Positions 1-6,102 of a DNA stretch of 64,000 bases are shown here, one piece after another. Made by a program: the position numbers and the translations under genes. Origin of the DNA: an uncultured Bdellovibrionales bacterium (GTDB lineage Bacteria > Bdellovibrionota > Bdellovibrionia > Bdellovibrionales > UBA1609); NCBI GenBank assembly GCA_903833275.1, contig CAILEP010000028.1, positions 1-64,000 of the forward strand, read 5' to 3'. A model generated the notes under the pieces. That model saw nothing but the letters and a program-made list of their open reading frames with translations, was not told the origin of the DNA and did not search any database. Within the stretch, counting starts at the first letter, position 1. Each line of letters opens with the position of its first letter.

Positions 1-181
1 AAGCCGTATAGAAAAATCTTCGACGATCTTTTTGTGTTGGCCTCGCCGAACCTTCTACCAGGTTTAAACAAACACTTAATGTAGCCCTTATGAGCTGATC
101 TTTTGGTTCACCCTTAAGCGGTACTAATTGGACTTGCTTGTAGAGGTCTTTCGCTATTTGGTAACATCTGAAGTTTTTCAC
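1..181 (-). CDS. S23-type four-helix-bundle protein, partial (runs off left edge)
   Basis: I read this on the minus strand from a GTG at 181-179; 60 codons are present before the window ends. The product begins VKNFRCYQIAKDLYK and continues through LNLVEGSARPTQKDRRRFFYTA, the signature of the S23 / 23S-intervening-sequence family of small four-helix-bundle proteins. An AAGGAG ribosome-binding site lies on the right side of the start, inside the inverted repeat. The gene is head-to-head with a paralogue starting at 279, and the first ~25 nt of the two coding regions after the start are nearly identical. Family members occur in rRNA intervening sequences, next to retroelements (bAvd) and alone; their cellular role is largely unknown. 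The start and family are well supported. The C-terminal half is not visible. Confidence 0.8.
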   Translation of the reverse strand, partial: MKNFRCYQIAKDLYKQVQLVPLKGEPKDQLIRATLSVCLNLVEGSARPTQKDRRRFFYTA

Positions 182-187
182 TTTGGT

Positions 188-274
188 TTTCTCCTTTTAA
201 TAAATTTATTTTCTAGCCCCTGCTGCGCAGCCCGAAGGGGTCGGGCTAGAAAATAAATTTCTTAAAAGGAGAAA
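188..274. repeat. 32-bp inverted repeat between divergent S23 genes
   Basis: The arms are 188-219 and 243-274 and match at 31 of 32 positions. They enclose a GC-rich loop that contains the 10-bp palindrome GCTGCGCAGC (222-231). Each arm carries the AAAAGGAG ribosome-binding site of the outward-facing gene, and similarity continues into both coding regions (TTCAGATGTTACCAAATAGCG in each). The simplest reading is an inverted duplication of one gene with its leader. The repeat could also form a cruciform, or be a shared bidirectional promoter/operator. Confidence 0.85.
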
Positions 275-278
275 GTAA

Positions 279-584
279 ATGCTTGCGAATTTCAGATGTT
301 ACCAAATAGCGAAAGAGGTCTATGCCGATTGCGAAAAACTACCATTGAAAGGTGAGATTAAATCTCAGTTAAATAGAGCCGCACTCAGTATTGTGCTCAA
401 TCTTGCAGAAGGTTCTGGCAAATTTGAGAAAAATGACCAGAGGCGCTTTTTCAAAATTGCGTTTGGTTCAATCCGTGAGGTACAGGCCATACTTGATTTA
501 ATTAAAAACGATGAGCTTCTTGTCAAAGTTGATCGCTTGGCCGCTACGACTTGGTGCTTGATAAGGGCGGGCGCTATTAGGTGA
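279..584 (+). CDS. S23-type four-helix-bundle protein
   Basis: This 101-aa protein carries the family core: NFRCYQIAKEVY at the N-terminus, then QLNRAALSIVLNLAEGSGKF, KNDQRRFFKIAFGSIREVQAILDL, and a last helix ending LAATTWCLIRAG. The length fits single-domain members (about 100-120 aa). The ATG is preceded by AAGGAG (265-270) at good spacing. It is paralogous to, and divergent from, the partial gene at 1-181; the left copy differs at many codons, so the duplication is not recent everywhere. There is no signal peptide and no reverse transcriptase nearby, so a diversity-generating-retroelement role is not supported here. Molecular function is unknown. The C-terminus (GAIR) differs from the usual Lys/Leu-rich ending and may be slightly truncated. 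Confidence 0.85.
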   Translation: MLANFRCYQIAKEVYADCEKLPLKGEIKSQLNRAALSIVLNLAEGSGKFEKNDQRRFFKIAFGSIREVQAILDLIKNDELLVKVDRLAATTWCLIRAGAIR

Positions 585-590
585 ATTACA

Positions 591-640
591 GTTTCAGCCC
601 ACAGACGGCAGCCCCACAGTAGCGGGGCAGTTGCCGAAAC
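591..640 (+). other. Strong three-segment RNA/DNA hairpin downstream of S23 gene
   Basis: Nested complementary segments are GTTTC 591-595 with GAAAC 636-640, GGCA 607-610 with TGCC 632-635, and GCCCC 611-615 with GGGGC 624-628. The loop is ACAGTAGC. It begins 6 nt after the S23 stop. No T-tract follows, so it is not a classic intrinsic terminator; it could protect the 3' end or be a small structured RNA. The rest of 641-779 shows only the hairpin at 737-758. Confidence 0.5.
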
Positions 641-736
641 CAGCCACAGGGGCCGAGACCCGGTCTAATTAATTATCCACAAAAAGAAGAAAGAGCGAGT
701 AAACCGACCAAACTATAGCCAGTCCTATCTTGTTTT

Positions 737-758
737 CACTGCCCTTTAGTTGGCAGTG
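737..758 (+). promoter_or_regulatory. Hairpin upstream of lipoprotein gene
   Basis: CACTGCC (737-743) pairs with GGCAGTG (752-758) across an 8-nt loop. It lies 21 nt before the ATG at 780. A -10-like TAAACT sits at 768-773, six nt before the ATG, and there is no Shine-Dalgarno sequence. If transcription starts at the ATG, this palindrome covers the -35 region and is more likely an operator than an RNA structure. Confidence 0.35.
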
Positions 759-779
759 CAGATCGACTAAACTCACCAA

Positions 780-2117
780 ATGAAATCGAGATTCTCGGGT
801 TCAAGCCGTCTATTCAGTTCACTTATTTTTTCGGGGCTGGTTGGCTTGCTTTATTTGGGTTGCGCTCCGAAGGGGCACGATCACAGCGAAAAACCGAGCC
901 CCACAGCGTCGCCAACAAAAGAAAATCCGCCGCCGAAAGAGAACACTCCTCCCAAAAAAGAGGGGGACGAGACCGAACAAGAGAATCCACCCCCGAAAAA
1001 AAATGTGCTGCTAACTGACGAGCCAATAAAAACGCCGACGCCAGGCACCGATTCTAAAATTTCGAAACCGAAACGACCGAAAAAGCCTGCGCCATCGCCG
1101 GAGCCGATTTTCGATGCCGCGATCCACCCAGAGAGAATCGAGACCAAACTTGGCACCGCCGGAAAAATTAGAATTGCGGTTGAGTTTGCGCGTGGTGGTC
1201 AGCCAACTTCGATTTCAAACTTGAAGTTTGAAAGTGACTCGGTGAAGGGCGCAGCGACGGCGCCAGCTGCCGACTCAGCGTCTGAGCGCCAAATGCTAAC
1301 TTGCGAACAAAACAACAGCACGCTTGATGTCTCGGCCCGAATCGCCAATCAGTACTATCGGGTCATGGGGCAGTATCAAATTTATGTGGTGAAGTTCTCG
1401 GCCGTCTGCGGCCATGATTACCGCCTGCAGTTCGACGAAGAGTCAAAGGGCGGCCAGGTCTTGAGCATCGTTGAGACCATTGAACGCGCCAAAGGGCGGC
1501 TTGCCGGCGAGGTCGGCCTCGAGTTTTGGAATGAACGCATCAACATAAACTATCCAGCTCGCTCGAATTACTACGCGCTGGGGACTGTGAATATCACTCG
1601 CGGCAATCAGTACGAGGCCGTCGCCCATGAGATCGGACATGCGATTTATGAACTCGGCGGAGTCGGCGCCTTCGGCCTCGGCGTTGGCACTCAATCGTCG
1701 GTTGGCAGTAAAGTTCACTTTATGGATCAGTGCTACAGCGAAGAGCTCGCCTACTCTGAAGGTTGGGCCACTTTTTTTGCTTCGTGGCTTTATTTGAACC
1801 CATCCGACCCTGACGCCCACCTGACGACGATACAAACGCGACGTTCACCCATCCAAATCGAAAATGTCCCTGGCGATGTTTGCAAGGGCCCGGCCAGTGA
1901 GTGGCGGGTGGCTTCTTATTTTTGGCGGCTCTACGATCAAACCACTACCGACCGAATTCGACCCTACTCATTTAAAGAAATCTGGTCGTCACTAACCGGG
2001 CACGAAGTGCTGACCGTTCGCCAGGCAGCCGCCCTTATTGAAGCCCATTTGGCCCCCACGACCGAAGGTAAAGCCGCTTTTTCTGGGCTTTGGCGCAAGG
2101 TTTTTTTAACCAAATGA
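780..2117 (+). CDS. Putative zinc-metallopeptidase lipoprotein
   Basis: The 445-aa product has a lipoprotein signal peptide ending in the lipobox YLGC (Cys28). A Pro/Lys/Glu-rich low-complexity linker follows (about 30-110), then a globular domain. The domain contains HEIGH at 283-287 in AVAHEIGHAIYELGG, and an EGWATFF segment with Glu327, 40 residues after the second His. This is the gluzincin pattern: HExxH plus a downstream Glu as third zinc ligand. It is probably a membrane-anchored protease facing the periplasm or the cell surface. I do not recognise a named family. The ATG lacks a Shine-Dalgarno sequence, which fits a leaderless start. The gene stands alone, convergent with potD. Exported status is well supported; peptidase function is inferred from the motif. 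Confidence 0.7.
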   Translation: MKSRFSGSSRLFSSLIFSGLVGLLYLGCAPKGHDHSEKPSPTASPTKENPPPKENTPPKKEGDETEQENPPPKKNVLLTDEPIKTPTPGTDSKISKPKRPKKPAPSPEPIFDAAIHPERIETKLGTAGKIRIAVEFARGGQPTSISNLKFESDSVKGAATAPAADSASERQMLTCEQNNSTLDVSARIANQYYRVMGQYQIYVVKFSAVCGHDYRLQFDEESKGGQVLSIVETIERAKGRLAGEVGLEFWNERININYPARSNYYALGTVNITRGNQYEAVAHEIGHAIYELGGVGAFGLGVGTQSSVGSKVHFMDQCYSEELAYSEGWATFFASWLYLNPSDPDAHLTTIQTRRSPIQIENVPGDVCKGPASEWRVASYFWRLYDQTTTDRIRPYSFKEIWSSLTGHEVLTVRQAAALIEAHLAPTTEGKAAFSGLWRKVFLTK

Positions 2118-2154
2118 CCGTCGCTTCTAAGTGACGAGGCCAAAAGCAAATTTT

Positions 2155-3255
2155 CTAGTTGGTTTTTATGCGGGTCCAAAGTTGGTCATAGAGACGTGTC
2201 TTGACACCCAAATCTAGCACCGATTCAAATTTAGCTAACTTAGCCTCTGCGGGGAACAACACTGGGCTGTTCTTCATGTTCTCCGGCAATTGGGCTCGAG
2301 TGGTTTTCAAAACCGGGCCACCCCAAACCGACTTTACAAAGCTAACGTTCACCTCGGGGCTCAACATAAAATTCAAAAGCTTGTGTGCCGACTCAAGATT
2401 CTTTGAGCCTTTTAGAATCACCAGAGTGTCGATAGAGCGCGTGCCGCCCTCTTCTGGTAATATAAATTCAATCTTACTGCCACTCTTGGCCGCGGCCTGC
2501 AGGGCATCGGTCGAAAAAGCGTGGGCGACCGCCACTTCTTTTTTGAGTAACGCGTCAATCGTGTCAGAGCGAAACATCTTCACCCTTGGCTTAACTTCGA
2601 GCAAGGTACTCTCAGCTTTCTTAAGCTCGTCGGGGTTGGTTGTGTTCACTGAGTAGCCGTTGTATTTCAGGGCGGCGGCCAGAACCTCGCGCACATCATC
2701 TAGCAAAGAAACTTTGCCCGCCAACTGTTGGTCCGTAAAAACGGCCTTCCAGCCCTTGATATCACCTTTGAAAAGATCGCGGTTAACGGCAATGCCTGCC
2801 GTCGACCAAGTGTATGGCCACGAGTAGCGGTTCTCAGGGTCAAAATCCTGGTGCAAAAGCTCGGGCAGCAACTTGTCGATATTGGCTATTTGTGCGCGGT
2901 CAATTTCGTGCAGAAGCGAGAGCTTGGTTAAAATTCGAACCATGTAATCTGAGGGGACGGCGACGTCGATCCCGCTGGCCCCGGCTTGGATTTTAGCCAG
3001 CAGCTCTTCGTTTGAGTTGTAGTTTGAGATATTAACCTTGATGCCACTTTCGGCTTCAAACTTCTTAACCAAATCAGGGGTCAGGTAGTTGCCCCAAATT
3101 GCCAAGTTAACGACTTTTGCAGGGGCGGAGCCGCCTCGGGTGCAGCCCAAAAATCCAAAACTCAGAGCCAGGCCGACGGCGAAAACGAGGGCTTGGACGA
3201 CCAAGCTTTTGCGGCCGAAATATTTTTTAATCGATCCATTTTTATCTATCGACAT
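2155..3255 (-). CDS. potD: Spermidine/putrescine ABC transporter substrate-binding lipoprotein
   Basis: This is a periplasmic solute-binding protein of the PotD/PotF family. A signal peptide ends in the lipobox FLGC, then comes VVNLAIWGNYLTPDLVKKFEAESGIKV, the usual PotD opening, and YMVRILTKLSLLHEID and NRYSWPYTWSTAGIAVNRD further on. I start at the ATG at 3255 (366 aa) because AAAGG precedes it by about 9 nt; the longer reading from 3285 would overlap potA's start. The gene is divergent from potABC, so its promoter must lie within potA's first codons. It binds the polyamine (or a related cation) for the PotABC importer. Substrate specificity cannot be read from sequence; thiamine or iron importers share the fold. 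Confidence 0.88.
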   Translation of the reverse strand: MSIDKNGSIKKYFGRKSLVVQALVFAVGLALSFGFLGCTRGGSAPAKVVNLAIWGNYLTPDLVKKFEAESGIKVNISNYNSNEELLAKIQAGASGIDVAVPSDYMVRILTKLSLLHEIDRAQIANIDKLLPELLHQDFDPENRYSWPYTWSTAGIAVNRDLFKGDIKGWKAVFTDQQLAGKVSLLDDVREVLAAALKYNGYSVNTTNPDELKKAESTLLEVKPRVKMFRSDTIDALLKKEVAVAHAFSTDALQAAAKSGSKIEFILPEEGGTRSIDTLVILKGSKNLESAHKLLNFMLSPEVNVSFVKSVWGGPVLKTTRAQLPENMKNSPVLFPAEAKLAKFESVLDLGVKTRLYDQLWTRIKTN

Positions 3256-3300
3256 CGCCAACGACCTTTCATATGTTATTGCCATGCTACGTATTGTGAA
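3249..3300. promoter_or_regulatory. Overlapping divergent potA/potD promoters
   Basis: Plus strand: TCGACA (3249-3254), 17 nt, TATGTT (3272-3277), then 6 nt to potA's ATG at 3284. Minus strand: TTCACA (3300-3295), 16 nt, TAACAT (3278-3273), leading to potD's AAAGG site and ATG at 3255. The two -10 elements occupy the same bases, so the promoters should compete. This is assigned by eye from consensus matches only. Confidence 0.45.
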
Positions 3301-4339
3301 TATGAGTAAAAATTTTGCAAGTCAAACCGCACTTGCAGATGTCGCACTCGAGGTGAAGGACGGCGAGTTCTTTTCTCTTCTCGGGCCGAGCGGCTGTGGC
3401 AAAACCACGCTTCTACGAATTATCGGCGGTTTCGAAACCCCTTCCACGGGTGAAATCTACTGGAACGACCTGCGAATCGACCAAATTCGACCTCAGCAAC
3501 GCCCCTTCAATATGGTTTTTCAGCGCTATGCCCTCTTTCCGCACTTCTCGGTTTTTGAAAACGTCGCTTTCGGCCTTAAGGTTAAACAAGTGGCCCCCGC
3601 GAACCTGCGCCGACGAGTTCAAGAGGCCTTGAATTTGGTGGGCCTCTGGGCTCTTCGTGACCGCTTGCCCGAAACTTTGTCGGGCGGTCAGGCCCAACGC
3701 GTGGCTGTTGCCCGTGCTATCGTCAATGAACCAAAAATTTTGCTGCTTGATGAGCCGCTCTCGGCCCTTGATCTCAAAATGCGCGAGCACATGCAAACCG
3801 AGCTTAGAGAGCTTCAGCGCCGCCTTGGCATCACCTTCATTCTCGTCACCCACGACCAAGACGAAGCCATGGCTTTGTCTGATCGCATCGGAGTTATGAA
3901 TCAGGGTCGGCTTGAGCAAGTGTCAACTCCGAGAGATTTATACGAACGCCCGGCCACGCATTTTGTCGCCGATTTTGTCGGCAGCATGGGTTCGGTTCAT
4001 GGCGAGTGCATCGACTCTGAAGCCATGCGCCTAAAGAACGGCTCAGTGATACGCGGTCGCGGCCAGCTGAACCTAACTAAAGGGTGCGCAGCCGAAGCGT
4101 TTGTCCGCCCCGAAAAAGTTCATATTGGCGGCAATAAAAGTGCCAACGAAATTTACGCCAAGGTCAGAAGCGTGGCCTACAAGGGTTTACATTTTGAGCT
4201 GCAGCTCGAGGTTTCGCCCGAGCAAATAATTCGCGCCTTCGTACCCCCCGAAACCATGAGCGGCGGCGTTAACGTCGGCGATCAAATCCAGGCCCATTTC
4301 TCACCGGCCGATACTTTTCTGTTCGAAAGACCCACGTAA
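3284..4339 (+). CDS. potA: Polyamine ABC transporter ATP-binding protein
   Basis: This 351-aa ATPase drives polyamine import. It has Walker A GPSGCGKT (34-41), Q-loop Gln80, signature LSGGQ (132-136), Walker B ILLLDE (152-157), switch His190 and a C-terminal TOBE-type domain (about 240-350). I start at 3284 because MLRIVNMSKNF aligns with the usual first strand of ABC ATPases, and because a -10-like TATGTT lies exactly 6 nt upstream without any Shine-Dalgarno sequence, suggesting a leaderless transcript. Its TAA overlaps potB's ATG (TAATG), so the two are translationally coupled. The family also includes ferric-iron and thiamine ATPases; the PotD/B/C partners favour polyamines. Confidence 0.9.
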   Translation: MLRIVNMSKNFASQTALADVALEVKDGEFFSLLGPSGCGKTTLLRIIGGFETPSTGEIYWNDLRIDQIRPQQRPFNMVFQRYALFPHFSVFENVAFGLKVKQVAPANLRRRVQEALNLVGLWALRDRLPETLSGGQAQRVAVARAIVNEPKILLLDEPLSALDLKMREHMQTELRELQRRLGITFILVTHDQDEAMALSDRIGVMNQGRLEQVSTPRDLYERPATHFVADFVGSMGSVHGECIDSEAMRLKNGSVIRGRGQLNLTKGCAAEAFVRPEKVHIGGNKSANEIYAKVRSVAYKGLHFELQLEVSPEQIIRAFVPPETMSGGVNVGDQIQAHFSPADTFLFERPT

Positions 4340-5214
4340 TGAAGCGAAAGCCCCCACCCGCGCCAACCTTGATATCAAATGAATTGGCCTGGTTCGGGTA
4401 CCCGTTATTGTTATGGTTGATGTTTTTTATGGCCGCTCCACTTTTTCTGGTCATTGCCCTTGGGTTTTTCTCGCGAGGCGAATATGGCGGGGTAGAAGCC
4501 CAACTGACCCTCGAAAACTTTCATCGACTCTTTGACCCGGTCTATTTCACGATATTCGTTCGAAGCATCACCCTTTCATTGGTGACCGCGCTTATTTGCC
4601 TCGCATTATCTTACCCGATGGCGTGGGCCATGGCGTCTGCCTCTCAAAAATGGCGGCTTTATTTTACAGTGGGCCTCGCCATCCCGTTTATGACAAATTT
4701 GATCATTCGAGTCTATGCCATCAAACTTTGCGTCGGCATGGATGGGCCGCTACAATCACTATTAACTTGGCTTCATATCAGTTTTGACCCCTACCAAATT
4801 TCGCAAAATCAAACTTTGGTTTTCTACGGAATGATCACCAGTTATTTGCCGTTTATGGTCTTCCCGATCTATGCGGCTCTTGAGAAATTTGATTTTTCTT
4901 TGGTTGAGGCCGCCGAAGACTTGGGTGCCTCTCAACTTAAAGTTCTATTCTCCGTGATCTTACCGAACACACGAACCGCGGCGGTCAATAGCTTCACTTT
5001 GGTCTTTGTGCCTTGCCTTGGAGAATTTGTAATCCCCGATCTTTTGGGTGGGGCCAAAACAATGCTCGCCGGCAATTTGATCACCGAACAGTTTCTTAAG
5101 GCTCGCGATTGGCCCTTTGGGGCCGCCCTTTCGTTGGGGCTGATGACAGTACTTCTGGTATTACCTTACCTCCTTCGACGAATCTTTATACCGAAAGCGA
5201 AGGCTGCGGCATGA
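4339..5214 (+). CDS. potB: Polyamine ABC transporter permease PotB
   Basis: The 291-aa inner-membrane permease has about six hydrophobic helices and the cytoplasmic EAA loop VEAAEDLGASQLKVLFSVILP that docks the ATPase. The C-terminal motif PCLGEFVIPDLLGGAKT is characteristic of PotB. It follows potA with a 1-nt overlap and overlaps potC by 4 nt (ATGA), so potABC is one translationally coupled unit. It forms the channel with PotC. Confidence in the family is high; substrate is inferred from the operon. Confidence 0.9.
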   Translation: MKRKPPPAPTLISNELAWFGYPLLLWLMFFMAAPLFLVIALGFFSRGEYGGVEAQLTLENFHRLFDPVYFTIFVRSITLSLVTALICLALSYPMAWAMASASQKWRLYFTVGLAIPFMTNLIIRVYAIKLCVGMDGPLQSLLTWLHISFDPYQISQNQTLVFYGMITSYLPFMVFPIYAALEKFDFSLVEAAEDLGASQLKVLFSVILPNTRTAAVNSFTLVFVPCLGEFVIPDLLGGAKTMLAGNLITEQFLKARDWPFGAALSLGLMTVLLVLPYLLRRIFIPKAKAAA

Positions 5215-6032
5215 AGAAAGGTTTGGCGAGCTCAAAAGAACGCGCACGACCGCAGGCCCCACTGTGGGCCTTTGGAGTTCTAATCGCCGTTCTCATCGTG
5301 CTCTATTTGCCAATCATTGTGATGATGGTCAATTCGGTTTTGGTCAAAACGGACACTTGGCATTTCGGTTTCGATTGGTACCTGCAGATTTGGAACGACG
5401 AAGAACTCGTCGATGCTCTAGTGCGAAGTCTAGAAGTCGGGTTAATATCGAGCACCGTGGCCACGCTGATTAGCGGCATGGCGGCCATTGCACTTCTCCG
5501 CTCTCGATTTCGCTGGGCCCATATTGTCAATTCGCTTTCTTATCTTTCACTTATTTTGCCAGAGCTCGTTTTTGCATTGGCTCTACTCTCTTGGTTTTTT
5601 GTTTTGAAAATTCAGCTTTCGCTTATGACCGTGATTTTCGCACACGTCACCTTTAGCCTTTCTTTTGTGCTCATGACGGTTAACGGACGACTCGCCACGC
5701 TTGACGTTAGCATTGAAGATGCAGCGCGCGACCTCGGCGCTTCAGAGATGACAATCTTGCGCCGAGTGATTGTGCCCGCCGTGCTCGCTGCCCTTGCTTC
5801 CGGTTTTTTACTTTCATTTTTACTTTCATTCGATGATTTCTTAATCACCTTTTACACAAGTGGAGTTGGCAGCGACACCCTGCCGATTCGCCTTTACACC
5901 GCAATGAAAGTCGGCCTGAATGCCAAGCTTTCGGCTCTCGCGACACTTATGTTTCTACTGACTTTCACATTGATTATGGGCCTCACCAAAATGCGCGGCC
6001 TGCGCCAGATCCTGACCGAAGAAGGCCACTAG
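5211..6032 (+). CDS. potC: Polyamine ABC transporter permease PotC
   Basis: The 273-aa second permease has hydrophobic helices and the EAA loop IEDAARDLGASEMTILRRVIVP. SFDDFLITFYTSG near the end matches the PotC signature region. I take the ATG at 5211 that overlaps potB's TGA; an upstream in-frame start at 5109 lies inside potB. It ends the potABC operon, convergent with the GspE-type gene; a 12-bp tandem repeat, not a clear terminator, lies between the two. Confidence 0.9.
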   Translation: MKKGLASSKERARPQAPLWAFGVLIAVLIVLYLPIIVMMVNSVLVKTDTWHFGFDWYLQIWNDEELVDALVRSLEVGLISSTVATLISGMAAIALLRSRFRWAHIVNSLSYLSLILPELVFALALLSWFFVLKIQLSLMTVIFAHVTFSLSFVLMTVNGRLATLDVSIEDAARDLGASEMTILRRVIVPAVLAALASGFLLSFLLSFDDFLITFYTSGVGSDTLPIRLYTAMKVGLNAKLSALATLMFLLTFTLIMGLTKMRGLRQILTEEGH

Positions 6033-6054
6033 GCTGCCTAGATTTACCGGCTGT

Positions 6055-6102
6055 CTTACATCTTAACTTACATGTTAACTTACATCTTAAGTTACTTCTT
6101 AG
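6055..6102. repeat. 12-bp tandem repeat, four units, between convergent genes
   Basis: The units are CTTACATCTTAA, CTTACATGTTAA, CTTACATCTTAA and GTTACTTCTTAG. The last unit contains the stop codon of the minus-strand ATPase gene (6099-6101). The repeat supplies TAA stops in several frames. There is no hairpin with a T-run, so it is not an obvious terminator. Confidence 0.75.

Noticed and set aside
279-584. Diversity-generating retroelement (bAvd accessory)
   Set aside because: The protein family fits, but no reverse transcriptase or template/variable repeats are visible in the window.
881-1156. Long minus-strand reading frames inside the lipoprotein gene
   Set aside because: They are opposite-strand shadows of the low-complexity Pro/Lys linker, with skewed composition and no ribosome-binding site.
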